A stretch of 64,000 bases of DNA. Origin: Owenia fusiformis. Lineage: Eukaryota > Annelida > Polychaeta > Sabellida > Oweniidae. Below, in pieces: positions 44,165-56,544 of this stretch (its first letter is position 1; every line of letters starts with the position of its first letter). A program made the position numbers and the translations under genes. Location of the stretch: positions 37,386,867 through 37,450,866 of the forward strand of contig CAIIXF020000008.1 in assembly GCA_903813345.2 (NCBI GenBank), read 5' to 3'. A model generated the notes under the pieces. The model worked only from the letters and a program-made list of their open reading frames with translations. It was not told where the DNA came from and searched no databases.

Positions 44165-44236
44165 GTAGGTGAACCTTCATAATGGAACTGACACACATAT
44201 GTAGGTGAACCTTCATAATGGAACTGACACACATAT
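44165..44236 (+). repeat. 36-bp tandem duplication carrying the exon 22 donor
   Basis: 'gtaggtgaaccttcataatg' begins exactly at the donor (44165) and again at 44201, followed in both by 'gaactgacacacatat'. The second copy therefore carries the same GTAGGTGAACC donor sequence, preceded by 'cacatat' instead of the exon end. Confidence 0.85.
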
Positions 44237-44641
44237 TTGCTTATATTCCACCACACAGCATGTGTGTCAAGGATTTTAGGCTTACTGCACTATTGGCCAG
44301 TTGGTCTGTTGTATACTTTACTTCGGATTTCAGACATATTTGGATCACACTAACTGCAAACAGTACAGTGGGTGTCTTGAATAGCTAAATTTAAAGAAAC
44401 CGGAAGGAAAATCGAGAAATTCTTTTTCAGAGATTTTCTAAAATCTGATTTTCAGAGATTTTCTAAAATCTGATTTTATTTTTTTTTAATCTATACTAGA
44501 CAACCGGCAATATTCTTATTACATAAATTTTATAGCATTTGATGATTTTTTTTTCATTTGATGAAAATATTCATTTTTCAATCAAAACTTTATGCACAAC
44601 ATAAACAAAAATGAAAAAGGTAACAAATCTTAAGACTCATG

Positions 44642-45855
44642 TATACCCAAGGGAAAGATCAATACCCGGTGATTTCAGCGGGAAGTGGCGTTTCGTTCAT
44701 TGGATGAGCTGCGCGCGCACGCATAAATGTGATTATCCAATATAATTAGGGGAGGGCTATTTGAAGTAGTTTTTGGTCTCAGGCGCGACCCAGGGCTGTT
44801 GTCTTAAGGACATTTCGTTGAAAATGAGCCATTCGGCTGATAATTGGTAAGAGTTTGCGATCTTATAATGTATAACTGTTACTCAGACACATATTTTGAC
44901 ACGATTCTGTTGGAAATAAGCTTTGAACCGAGAGATATTCACGATTGATATGCACATTTTTGATTGTGCCATTGCTTTTCTATTGCACAACCCATGTATT
45001 GATAGAAGAAACATTAATAATACAGATTGGTTTACCTTCAATACATGGCAGACACTACATATCGGTCTATTAATACCAGTTTGTGCCTTAAATAGTTTTA
45101 TATTTCCATCCACGGCCTGGAGCCTGGGTGTGTTTGTCTCTTATGTGTATGCTTGTGCATGGACTTCTAATCACTAGCAGAATTTAACATGATGCAAACT
45201 CGACATTATAACTCATGCTGTAACATTTTGACTTCGCTGGAAAACAATAGGAATTATTTTTCTTGCCAATCAATCATGAATCACAATCAAAATTTCAGAA
45301 TGATCAATCAGGCAATGATCCAAATCAAGTTATAACATTATATGATATTCAGCAAGAAGTCCGGTAGAAATACAGAATATTTAAACATCAAAGCTGAAAG
45401 TTAAAAGCTAATCTGTCAATTTTCTGTCTGCAAAAGAGCGTCCCAAGAGCGTCTACATTTGACACAATAACAGACTGAGGCCTTGAAATCTAGGATTCCC
45501 CAGGAAAATATGACGTCATACTAATTAGCATAAGGATTTCCCTATTGGGGTGGGTCGAGCCTTGTTCGAAAACACAATCCATAAATACATGCTAATTTCT
45601 AAGGAGATAGGAAGTGTATAACGTGTTTATCGATTTTGTTTAAAGATTTAATCAATTATCAAATTGTTTAAGTGGATAAAGTGGTCACACTTGCTTCAAT
45701 TCATAGCGAAATCGACGGATAGAAACTGACCGAATTCCCGATATCCTACCCCGTATTACTGTAGGCTATAAGCACAGTGACCTACAGAGGGCGCTATCAC
45801 AAACAAGTACTGGACGAACCGATAAATTCCCGGGTATTGTAACGCCCTTGGTATA
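44642..45855. mobile_element. ~1.2-kb DNA transposon, non-autonomous, TATACC(C)AAGGG termini
   Basis: The left end 'tatacccaaggg' with 'caatacccgg' pairs with the right end 'cccgggtattg' and 'cccttggtata' in reverse. The termini thus share about 12 bp plus a second 10-bp block. The interior is GC-richer at both ends ('gctgcgcgcgcacgc', 'agagggcgctatc') and has only short frames. It sits downstream of MadBUB exon 22. Confidence 0.6.
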
Positions 45856-47571
45856 CCCAGACATTCACATTCAACATACATTTCATTTTAATATTGTATT
45901 AAAGATGGCAGCACTGTTTCTAACTGTTTAAACGTTTATTGCTACAACACACCTTTGTCAAACAAACAAACAAAGGGTAGGTGTATTAATGTATCAACAA
46001 TCAAACATTCACCCACTGCATATAGTTTAAAAATGGAAGCAATGTTTAACTTTCATCATAGAGGTGATGCATTAAATTGTGCTAAATAACATACATTTGA
46101 ACTGAGCTGAACTGAGCATTCTTCCTACATTTTACATGTACTGAGTTTTCAGAAGTTTCTCTCTATTTACATCATATTTTACCAAAGGTTTGGTCGTTGT
46201 AGCAAAAGTTTTACAAATCTGTCCATGTTTTATAGATTTTATGTGCGGTTCTCATTATTTTTTTACTAAAGATTCTTTTAGGCAAAAGTTCTCCATATTT
46301 GAGCAAGATTTATAAATCTGGTACATAATTGAAAATAAAAAAGTATCACCTAAGGTATAAGTCAAAATATGAGAAATATTTACCATGATTATGTTCTTGT
46401 GAATATATACATCGTTCATAACAATCAATTGCTTCTCAGATTTCTTTTTATGAATCATTCTACAACATTTCACATCTACTTCGCCTCTCTAGGGGACTTT
46501 GCAAATATAACTTTATATTCGTGTGTTTTGCCAGTTACATAAAACATTGAATTCCTGTATTACAATAAAATGTTGTTTGTTATCTGGGATTTGTTTGTTT
46601 ACATCACTGTTTATTAGATTTTTTAGAATTTGAACAGGTATTTGTTTGTATAAGGTTCTCTGATAACTCCCATTAGGGTTGTCAACTTGTAATAGGGGAG
46701 ACAAACTTTAGGGTAGTTTGATCAGCTGTTGAATGTGTGGCAGCTGTGGCTAATATTAAATCAGATTTTTCACATAATTTTGAATAATGACTAGTTTAAA
46801 AGTAGCCCACCAAATCAGTTTTATCTGGTTATCCTAGTTCAATTAACTCAAGTGTATCCCATCAGGCTGCCCAGTTAGATGTGACATGAATGTATAGGCT
46901 GTGTCTGGCCACATATTTGATCCCATTTTGACAAGGTCCACATTTTGGGATTTTTATAAGTAAAAAAGTACCCTACCTTACATTTGTAAGGCTCTTAAAA
47001 TATGAATTTCTTCATCAACTAGTTCAAAATATTGGGAATTGAAAAACCTTTCCAATGATACCTAATACACTCTCCTATGATTGATCGTTTCAGAGATCAT
47101 AGGGGGGGGGGATATGCCCCCTCTAAATATAACTGCATTACCCATTAGTTAATATCAAACCTATGTGACCCTCCCTGTTCCACGAGCATCAAAGAGCACA
47201 GAAATACTCATAGTCTACATTTTCTAATACTTAAATCAACTGCCAGATTTTCTGGCAATTCCAAACAATTTAGAATGTTGACAATATACATCTATTTCTG
47301 TTTCAAAACATGGACAAGGTAGTATCTTTCATTGGACTATATTTTAGTACCACCTAGGGGCCAAAAATGCTTTTGTATATTTTCACTTTTAAAAGCATTG
47401 ACTTCATGGTATATCAAATTGTTTGAAAAACTAGAGATAAATAAACAAAGATCTATTCAGTCTGCTTGGAGGTTTAGAAGAAACTATTGACAGATCTTTG
47501 CATTTACCTGGCAATGTATCAAGGTCACACCGACCACCTGTAAGCCTATATCACTACAGCCATGTTTTGAA

Positions 47572-47700
47572 ATAGAAAATAGAGTGGAAAAGAGTGAAAT
47601 CAGCAAGGAATAAAGTAGATTGACATGTAGTTAATACTTGAAATTGTAAAGAAATGCTAGAACATTAGGCAGATTAGTCAAATTTTAGAGAGAAATTGAG
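47572..47700 (+). repeat. Dispersed ~125-bp repeat, copy A
   Basis: Core words in order: 'gagtggaaaagagtg', 'atcagcaaggaataaagta', 'gacatgtagttaat', 'attgtaaagaaatgc', 'aaattttagagagaaa'. The same order is found at 48527-48660 (plus), 56545-56665 and 57430-57555 (minus), and 63035-63125 (plus). Family not recognised; SINE-like size but no tRNA-type A/B box seen. Confidence 0.75.
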
Positions 47701-48526
47701 TGAAATGGACATGATAACGGTGCCATTTTCTGGGTAACAGACAAATTAATCCCAGATGTTTTATGGTCACATGATATTATTGTTTTGCTGATTTCACTGA
47801 ATGCTGATAAAAGCTCTAAGCATTGTTTAAGATTTTAGAAAGGTCAAATTGACCTAGTCATAAACATTAAAAATGTTTTGAATTTCATCCAGGCAAAATG
47901 GAAGTGGTATTCAAATTTGAATTGTACAGCTAAGAAATGAAATGATTTAGTGTTCTCTCATTTTTACAAAGCTTGAAAAGGAAACAAAAAGTTAGTTTTC
48001 AATTTTAAAGACCAAACAATATTAAGAGATATCTCTCTTCATAAGAGACCATGGTCTTGTCTTAAGGAGTTTCCTTAGTCATATAAGGTGCTGTTATGAA
48101 TGATAAACAAACTATAAGAGATGGGTATATCGGTATTTTTGGTCTGTAACAAATGGCAGATAGTGACATTTTGCATGTGAATGCCTTGTCAATCTATTAA
48201 AATAAAGATTTTGGTAAATGACCATTTTATATTTCATTGTATATTTTGTAACCTTCCCCATCCTCTCCCCTTCTCAAATGCAATTATTTTAGTTAAAATG
48301 AGCCAGTTCCTTATGTCTTCATGATGTGTTTAGAGCAGCTGATACTAACAGTCAATAGTCTCTTGAATATCTTGGGAAAACATGAAAGATATCAAAACAT
48401 GAGTTCATTCAATTGAGCATCAACTTAATTTGGGGAACTCTTGGAATTCTCCAGACAAAATTGTAATCTTAACTCCTGATGGAATCTCAGATCCTCCCAA
48501 AAGACAAGTGTTGCAATGATGTGTTT

Positions 48527-48660
48527 TGAAATGCAAAATAGAGAGGAAAAGAGTGGAATTAGCAAGGAATAAAGGAAACAGACATGTAGTTAACACTCTA
48601 AATTGTACAGAAATGCAAGAAAATCAGATGGTTTATTCAAATTTTAGAGAGAAGTTAAGC
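48527..48660 (+). repeat. Dispersed ~125-bp repeat, copy B
   Basis: 'gagaggaaaagagtggaatt', 'agcaaggaataaagg', 'gacatgtagttaacac', 'ttgtacagaaatgcaag', 'aaattttagagagaag', as in copy A. The two copies are separated by ~950 bp. Confidence 0.75.
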
Positions 48661-49090
48661 CATGAGCAGACGGACATTTTTAGTTGTGCATGGGAAGATC
48701 ACTAATCTCATTGTGTGAGGTCCAATGAAAATAATCCAATTATCTGTTGTTTCAATTACAATGTTACTTTTCACATATCAAGCACCACCTGGGAATTTCT
48801 GACTTCAAATGTTCCTCTGATCTTGATGTTGTGGCGTTTCTCTCAATAATTTGAATGCAGTGATTGGTGTTCTTTTATTTTCATGTAATTTAGATCTACA
48901 TGTTTGTTGATTCTATTTCTAGTTGGTTTCACTCTTTTCAATTCATTTTACATTTGAAAACATCACTACAAAGATATTTTTCAGAATCCCAGGGGGATTA
49001 GGCAACTCAGTTTAGCTATCAAAATCTATTTTTGTAACCACTCACTTTCTTGGAGGAATCTTAAGATGGTTGTTCATTCTCTATATAATT

Positions 49091-49195
49091 GTGCATTCTC
49101 GATATGATTATGCATTCTCAATATGATTATGCATTCTCAATATGATTGTGCATTGCCGATATGGTTGTGTATTCTTAATATGGTCGTGTGTTGTT
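49091..49195. repeat. 20-21-bp tandem repeat
   Basis: Five to six units of 'gcattctcaatatgattat' with decay towards the 3' side. Non-coding. Confidence 0.75.
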
Positions 49196-49627
49196 GGCCT
49201 TTTTAAGACAATGGTTACCCTAAACACAGCGTTTAATTCTAGTAATGTTTCCTGTTATGTTGCTGATTATATTTTCTCCCCTGAGTATATTTAGACTGTA
49301 TCTCTTGATTGATTAAGGTATTTCATAGAATGAAGTAAAACAGAGCACATTGTGATGATACCAACTATCTTTTGAGAGTAGTCAGATAAAAATTCAAGTA
49401 GAATCTACTTATTCAACTTCTTAAGGGGTATAAAGACTACTAGAGATGAGTTGAGAGTAATTTAAGTGTTGAAAAGAGTCACAATTTTACAGCATTTTTT
49501 GCTTGCTGTCATCATTCCATGTTTCAAAAAAGTCTAACAGTTCTGTCATTATTTCTGGAATATAATCCTATTTGACTTTACTTCTATCATTGTCTATATT
49601 TGATCGGATAACTCTTTTCTTTTTCAG

Positions 49628-49775
49628 GAAATAAAATAAGAATTGCAAGAAAGACACTGGCCTGCTCTTTTGAAAAGATTGCATCTAACATTTTACTGTC
49701 TCTACTCTTTAGTCTTTACTGCCATCATGCTCATAGGCAGCTGAGTTCCCCCAGATGTGTGATTGTAATAAAAGT
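49628..49775 (+). other. Candidate MadBUB terminal exon with poly(A) signal (weak)
   Basis: A strong polypyrimidine tract and acceptor ('cttttctttttcag', ending 49627) is followed by sequence that, joined to exon 22, reads Arg-Lys-stop (TAA at 49632-49634). An AATAAA signal lies at 49767-49772. If used, the kinase would lack the end of its C-lobe, which is unusual for the family. The acceptor may instead belong to an alternative or non-coding 3' end, or be chance. Confidence 0.25.
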
Positions 49776-50163
49776 GAAAACTCATTTATTGTAGAAACTG
49801 ACAATGTTTATTAAAATCATACAATAGAAGATTCTAAATGTACATATGAATAACATCTTATATACAGCTAAATATACAAGTTTCAACATAAAACACTTCA
49901 TAATCACCTTCATAGAGTCACAAATACCATGTTGGACTCTATTATTAACCCATCTCAATAGAGTGGATTCACTTTTTAAGTTTATTAATGTCAGTTTTCT
50001 TTTGACGAAGTCATGAATCTTAAGTGTTGATTGAACTTGTTTACGCTAATATGTCATAACCTAGCTTAACTGAATAATCCGTAATCATATAACATCTATT
50101 TTATTTTTAGCAGCATGTCTTAAGGATATAAGGTGAATATATATTAAATGAAATATTTACTTT

Positions 50164-50445
50164 CTAGTTCTAGGTGTTTACTTTCTCAAGGTTTTCCTTC
50201 AAAAATATGTTTACGTCACGTCACAGGTGTTCACTATGTTTAATTCATAGAGATGTTCTCCTCAGATTATTCATTTCTGAAGGGTGTTTTCTCCTTAATT
50301 TCATGTTGTAGAGGTGTTTTCTCTCTAGAGATGTTTTCTTCAAACAGGGGTCTGCTTCATAGACATGTTAACTTCAGAAAGGTGTTAACTTCAGAAAGGT
50401 GTTCATTTGTAGGTGTTTTTAAAGAGGTGTTCACGGATGTAGTTC
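50164..50445. repeat. Cluster of 'aggtgtt' words
   Basis: About eleven occurrences of 'aggtgtt' or near variants ('agatgtt', 'gggtgtt') at irregular 15-35-base spacing, with one exact local duplication 'gttaacttcagaaaggt'. Could be a decayed short tandem repeat. AGGTGT also equals the T-box half-site. Confidence 0.55.
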
Positions 50446-50686
50446 TAAATGTATGTCCAAGATCATGAAGTAAAATAATCAAGTGATGACAAGAATACAC
50501 TCAGATATTTCAACATACACTCCCCTCAACAAGTTTGGCAACAAGAAGTTTTCATTTGATAGCCTACTTATCAATACCTGTCTGTGTGTGAATTCAATTT
50601 TGTTCCTTGACAAGAGTTCAGAAATCGATGACAAAATCGCCAGACATCAACAGTCTTGAATATGTCATCCAAAGGGGAACTTTCTA

Positions 50687-50790
50687 TTGCCAAATTTATT
50701 GTGGGGATTGTATGGGATATGAGTTCCAAGCTTTATTTGATTGCCAAATTTATTGTGGGGAGTGTATGGGATATGAGTTCCTTGCTTTAG
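50687..50790. repeat. 54-bp direct duplication
   Basis: 'ttgccaaatttattgtgggg' followed by 'tgtatgggatatgagttcc' occurs at 50687 and 50741, nearly identical. Confidence 0.8.
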
Positions 50791-52900
50791 TGATTAAAAC
50801 CAATGCTGAGTTCATCCCTTAGCAGAGTTCCAAAATAGCTGAATTACATTCCAGTAGATGCCATGTTATGCCCTGATGCCCAAAGGCTAGTAGTTAATAC
50901 TACTCTATAAATAGGACAAGCAAGGATATGGTTTTTAATGACCCCATAAATAGCTGTCAAAGGCCTTAGGGGGGGGGGGTGGATATGAGATGTAAGCCCG
51001 CCAGCCAGGCCTATTGGTTAACAATGCACACACCAGCAATTGTGTAACTTCAATTGTGAGAGGGTAGATGTTTCTTTGCATCTATCTAGGAATCTCTTAT
51101 TTAAAGAGATTAGATGGAACTCTATTGAGAAGGGTACCCATGACACAAAATATTGAATAGAAAGTGTTTTGCATGAGGTAATTTCTAGAGTCTTTGTGCC
51201 AGACAGTATTCAGGTATTATCTGTACCATTAAAAATCCATTCTGTAACCATCAAAGCATTTGAAAGAGGTGCACATAGGAAGCTGGATTGTCTGCCTCAC
51301 CTTCATCATAGACACTCTTATCAGTTCTGTTTGTATTAAAGCAATGAACATCACAGAATTCAAAGCCTTATCATGGTAATGGCATTGATCTGAATATACT
51401 AACTGATAGGGCAGTACAATCATTTCAAATATAATGAACAACTGTCAGTGTCATTATCAAATTTGCCATAGGGCTGTACAGGGCTGTATGGTAAAAATCT
51501 CTTTTTATTTTCATCTGTGGCTTCTGCAATTTTTTAAAAATTGTGAGCATACAGTCTTGGACTGCCAAAGAGAGGGAAATAAACCCAGAATTCATAGGTG
51601 AACAATCTCCATGCAAAGATGAACGTCTAGCCTGGATTCATATTTATAGAGGTTTATCTTTTCTAGAGATAGGGTCATCTATGAACTCTGGGATATGTCC
51701 CCTCTTGTACCACCTCAGCCAATGACTTGGAGATTTTGAATACATCTTCTTGACTATGACCATATTTGGGACTGTATACAAGTCTCTGAGACATGGGGAG
51801 TAGGGGAGTAGTAGTTATGTACTCTTTGAAGAGAACAAATACAGATTCGATAACGATAAGATTTTAATTACCCCCAAAAGCTGTCTTGGACTTTCTTGAT
51901 TATGAGGGAAATATCTTATATATGGAGATATAAAATTCTGTGATTGCGATTCAAATATTGGAGCTAAATTTAGATCAATGTCATCTGATTGGTCCAAGCG
52001 AGATCAGTGGATTATCTTTCACCCAAAGAGTGGAGATGAAGGTCTCTTTTAAAGAGGCAAAATCTTACTATATTGAAAAGGGTTCTAGACTCTAAACTAT
52101 TTAGGAATTCTATTAACACGTTTAAACACCAGACTAGATGGATCAAATTGTTAAAAAATGTTTATTTTATTAGAGGCTCAAATTAACCTGCTATTCATTT
52201 GGCATGATCTTTATAAAGCAAGCCACATAAAACTAACATATTCACTCAAGATAAAATCATTTTACCTTTTATACCCACACAATTTGTAAGCTATATGTTA
52301 GTCAAATGTAATGCTGTATATACGTGCAGGAGTACTTTATGAAATAGAATGCATATCTTCTTATATTTTCATCATATGGTGTCATTAATTGGCCCTTGCA
52401 AAAATTCTGATATTAACTCAACTCTCAATTGGACACTTCCCTTCGTGAACACTACCCTTAAATTAACACAAATAAACAGCTGACATAAAATTATTTTATT
52501 CATTATAACCTTTTATGTTCATATAATCACTAATCATTAAATGTAATCCTTAGTTTAATGCCAGGTAATTCTTAAAATATGTTTTCTTATGAACACAAAT
52601 TAAAAACAGGATAGAAATTATTAACAATATAACACACCTTTAATACAAATCTATTTACACGTTACAAAACATGAATTTAAGCCCTAAGTCCCAATCTCAT
52701 GTTTTTCATATCTTGGCCTTTATAATAACATCATTTGAGGGGCATTATATTAACTTATCTCAATGAAAACAACTTTGTGTTTAGAAATAAATCTTGTATT
52801 TTGTTTTGAGGCCCCATGTATTACTAAAGGATGATTAAAAATTCCAAATATTGGAAATAAATACTGAATTTTTCATTAAAAATACTGTTATTGGTCGTAA

Positions 52901-54436
52901 TTATACATCAGATGATAGAATGCCATCGCATGCTTGGATACACTTCCCAACGTTAATTTTTTTTCGCCGATGTCTCGTACCATCCTTGAGGTCGACTATT
53001 GACTCTGTAGAGTCTGAGAGATATGATCGATCGTCATCTAGTTTGAAATTTGGGGGTAGGGGTGGTATTGGTGGTATCTCATGTGGGGGAGAGACACGTT
53101 TGTTCTTAGGGACACGTCCTGGCACGGGGCTTCGTGGATATGAGTATAGTTTATCTTCCTTGTCTATTGGGTTGTCATTATGGGATTTCCTTGTTGAGTT
53201 CGGAGTTTTGGAGTTCCCCCTAGAGTGAGGGGTTGATCCCCACGCTTCTGGGGTACATACCTCTGAGTTAGGAGTCACCCCCCTGGGGTTATCCAAAGGT
53301 ACTGATATTCTTGAGAGATCCTGCATGGCACTGGGGGTGAACTCCTGATTATTTTCTCCCCATGATTTATGCCTCCTGTGGCCTGGGGTAGGTGTCGCAG
53401 ACCGAGGTCTAATATGAGATGTGTTATAGTTAGATTTATGTTTTTGTTTTAAGCTGCTTGCCGATGATGTGGGACGGAGGCTGTGATAATTGGGTAGGGG
53501 TTTTCCTCTGGGGGTAGGGGTTCGCCCTGGGGTGGGGGTACGCCCTACTGGCATACTGTGTACACTTGAACTGCTACTAGATCTAATGCGATCCCGTTCA
53601 CTGTAACCAGGTGACCAGTATTGATCATCATAAGGACTGCGTGATTTTGATGGTGACCTGAATGCTATCTCTGAATCTGATTGGATACTCTGGTTGCTAA
53701 GGCGACTAGGTGACCTATCAGATTTATTATGGGGACTTGGCATAATCCATTGAAGCAGTTTGAAATTGTTCCGAAAACTTTGTGAGCGAATCATTTTTGA
53801 AGCTTTGTCTTTAGGCTTGTCAATGTCTGGTTTATTTCGAAATGACATGCTTCGCGAAAGTTTGGTGTCGTAATTATCGACATATGAAATTGTTTCTTTG
53901 CGTAGGGGAACATTGGCTTGAGTTGATACTGAGATCATATCAGGTTGGCTACTGGGTTGTTGCGGTTCTGACTCCTGATTGGTCAATGGCACATGAAGTG
54001 TTATATTAGTCTGTGTGCCGATTGTGGCAGTGGTTGGTTTTGTCATATTCACAACATCAGGGGGACCCATAGGCATATGATGATTGTTGATGTGTCCATT
54101 GCCCATATATGGGCGATCATTAGGTACCGTAATACCAGGGATTTGATCGGGTAAGATGCCACCATCATTTTGATCAGGAATTATGAAATCCTGTTTATTG
54201 TTCAGCTTCTGATCTAGCTCCTCAATGGTGGGTGGTAACTTGAACCACATCCCCCATTTCATTGTCTTGTTCCGCTTGAACCGCCACGTCAGCGACAGTG
54301 TGAAACTATTCTGGCTACTGTCAGTAATGTTCCATTTTATGTTATCTTTGTGACGTTCCATGTTCGCTAGAATACTCAGGACGCCTTTTGGCAGCCCAAA
54401 CACACAGCCATTCTCCATATTGGTTGTCGGCTGCAT
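52901..54436 (-). CDS. Uncharacterised 511-residue protein, Ser/Pro-rich with a conserved-looking N-terminal domain
   Basis: A single uninterrupted frame from ATG (54436) to TAG at 52901. A TGA stands in frame six codons upstream, so either this ATG is the start or a splice acceptor lies in those bases. Residues ~8-75 look folded, with hydrophobic strands and Trp residues (GLPKGVLSILANMERH, NSFTLSLTWRFKRNK, WGMWFKLPPTIEEL). The remaining ~430 residues are low-complexity: Ser/Pro/Arg-rich, with repeated RTPTPGRTPTP, SRSPYDD, PPIPPLPPNF and a basic RHRRKK near the end. Many Ser/Thr-Pro sites suggest a phosphorylated scaffold or cytoskeletal/nuclear protein, but this is inference. I do not recognise the family. 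Length, codon usage and the lack of stops make it the best unknown gene in the window. Confidence 0.8.
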   Translation of the reverse strand: MQPTTNMENGCVFGLPKGVLSILANMERHKDNIKWNITDSSQNSFTLSLTWRFKRNKTMKWGMWFKLPPTIEELDQKLNNKQDFIIPDQNDGGILPDQIPGITVPNDRPYMGNGHINNHHMPMGPPDVVNMTKPTTATIGTQTNITLHVPLTNQESEPQQPSSQPDMISVSTQANVPLRKETISYVDNYDTKLSRSMSFRNKPDIDKPKDKASKMIRSQSFRNNFKLLQWIMPSPHNKSDRSPSRLSNQSIQSDSEIAFRSPSKSRSPYDDQYWSPGYSERDRIRSSSSSSVHSMPVGRTPTPGRTPTPRGKPLPNYHSLRPTSSASSLKQKHKSNYNTSHIRPRSATPTPGHRRHKSWGENNQEFTPSAMQDLSRISVPLDNPRGVTPNSEVCTPEAWGSTPHSRGNSKTPNSTRKSHNDNPIDKEDKLYSYPRSPVPGRVPKNKRVSPPHEIPPIPPLPPNFKLDDDRSYLSDSTESIVDLKDGTRHRRKKINVGKCIQACDGILSSDV

Positions 54437-56544
54437 TGCTATGGCGATATGTCAGGATTACACTTCCAGCAATAGTCTCTTATATTATGAGTTGCGATCA
54501 AATGATATATCAGGAACTCATGTGTTGAATCGGTGTCCCATGTGACCTTACTATTAAATTATGGTTTCCTGTGCAACATTATGGTCTCCAATATTGAATT
54601 GTGGTATCCTATGATTTAGTTGCTGCTGATAATGTGTGTTACATCAACTGACACTGATATACATCAACTGACATCAAATTGCACCAACTGACATCAATTA
54701 CTGTCTAATCACCTGAAAGTACACAAAGGTCATTCAAAATTAAATTACTGTACATCTCTGGCTATTTCAAATTGATCCCTAATCAAATTCAGAACTTTTC
54801 GACGAGGCAAGTTAATTTTCAGTCCTCCTTTCGTGAATTAATATGTAGCTTTTTCTTGTTCATTTAATTGTAATATCCTGCTGTTTGTTATGTTATTCTA
54901 ATCATAGCTGTATAAATTGAATTCCAATAATTTTATCAAAGTAAATTATTGGATTTTGCGAACACATGCTCACTTTGCATTGAGGAAATAACATGAATGA
55001 ATTACAATAAGTTACAGCCAAGTTCTAGTTGTACAATCTACTGAAAAGAAAATTATATTTGAACTTCTTGCCAGAGACCAGAAGCCACAAATATTGCAGT
55101 TACATGTATATCAGTTTCAAAATTGCTGTGGTCACAGATATTTCACCTATAATGCCAGAAGCCACAAAGATATACATAATATATTAAAACCTCATTTTCC
55201 TAGCTTGCCAAGGTGATTAAACCCTCCCAGTTGATTAAAAATAGAGGATTCTAATTCCTATTTCAATAACATGAATCCAAACAAGAAGCCATTATTTGCA
55301 ATGCAACTTTAACATAATGGCCCCCAAGGTAAATATATTTGATTCATTATTGAAACAGCCACCCTTGGTTCATATTACCCTGAAATCTAATGAAAATTTC
55401 ACCCTCTTCATTAAAGTAGAAATTGACAGATTGCTCCTTGGTTCCATGTAATGCTTTAACTATGAGAGAGAAGGGTTTCTACCTGTTATGTAATGTGACT
55501 AGTGTGTAATTATTGAATGTTAAATGACAGTTTCTGCCTATCTATTATCTCTTATGATGTAATGTAACCATGTAATGAAATTGATTAGTAATATATGACC
55601 CCAGGGTGTTATTGATAAGGATGGGGCATAGATAGATAGAGGATGTTACACACCTCTGGGTGATTGCTGTTGTTATAAGGAATGCTCCCTTTGTATCCTG
55701 AGGGAGAAGCTATATTGCTCCCTTAGGATGGGCTAATAATCTATTTAATAGAGGATGTAGTTTGCAAACATGTAGTTTTCACTTGAAATTTAGTTAGGTT
55801 TGTCTGAGCATAAGCACATGTTTATTGCTTGACCTTCATCTATTGAAATAATTTCAAATGTTCATAAAAACACTCATCCCTGTTGAATAAATGTCTTGCC
55901 TAAAATTGTAATACAATGATTGATATAGGTTATCCATGAATAATATTTTCTTTCATTTCCGTAATTCCTAATCGCAGTAGAAACTCTAACATAGACTGAC
56001 AATGATTCAATTAATGTCGTTTTAGTTTGATAAAATGATGGAAGTATCAGAGAATCAATCTATCGCAATGTCAGACATATTTGATTTCATTACTCTCTGA
56101 AACTGGATCTTTTATATTGATGAAAAAACACTTAACAGCTTTCTTTTTCATTTGGCCACCTATTACCAAATAGAAATGGATAGAGTGAAAAAGAGTGGAA
56201 TAAGCAAGGAGTACAGTTTACATAAATACAGTCAGGAATAGCAAAAATTGCCGAATCGCCTAAGTTAGATCATTTCAAATTATTTGTTCTCACAGGAAAT
56301 GAGTTCATGAGATTTCTGATGGAGCAACAAAGTTGAAATTCAAATGCACATTTCACATCTTTGCACTTCTGATTTTCAAGATTTCAAATAACTTCTGATA
56401 TTGACTTCTCTAATTTTGATCATTAGATCCAGAATGCTAACTTGCTGTTCACATAGCATTGCTCACTGAATGCATTATTTGTATGCTTTCTAGGCCTCAA
56501 ATATTGGAGAATTCCTATTAGAAAATGGCCAGTAACGTCATTCT

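Larger units (their letters stand above)
45856..49620. other. Long non-coding stretch, probable last MadBUB intron or 3' flank
   Basis: No coding exon was recognised. Contents seen: two copies of a dispersed ~125-bp repeat (47572-47700, 48527-48660), a 20-bp tandem repeat at 49091-49195, and a G run near 47101. The missing C-terminal kinase exon should lie in or beyond this stretch. Confidence 0.5.
49776..52900. other. Possible 3' UTR/flank of the minus-strand 511-codon gene; no coding seen
   Basis: On the minus strand there are AATAAA signals at about 49788-49805 and near 52490. The 3' end of the ORF at 52901 could therefore be as close as ~400 bp or as far as ~3.1 kb away. The stretch also holds an 'aggtgtt' cluster (50164-50445), a 54-bp duplication (50687-50790) and otherwise AT-rich unique-looking sequence. 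Confidence 0.4.

Noticed and set aside
44334-44400. Acceptor 'ggatttcag' followed by a short frame as the next MadBUB exon
   Set aside because: The peptide does not resemble the BUB1 C-lobe and stops after 17 codons without a poly(A) context.
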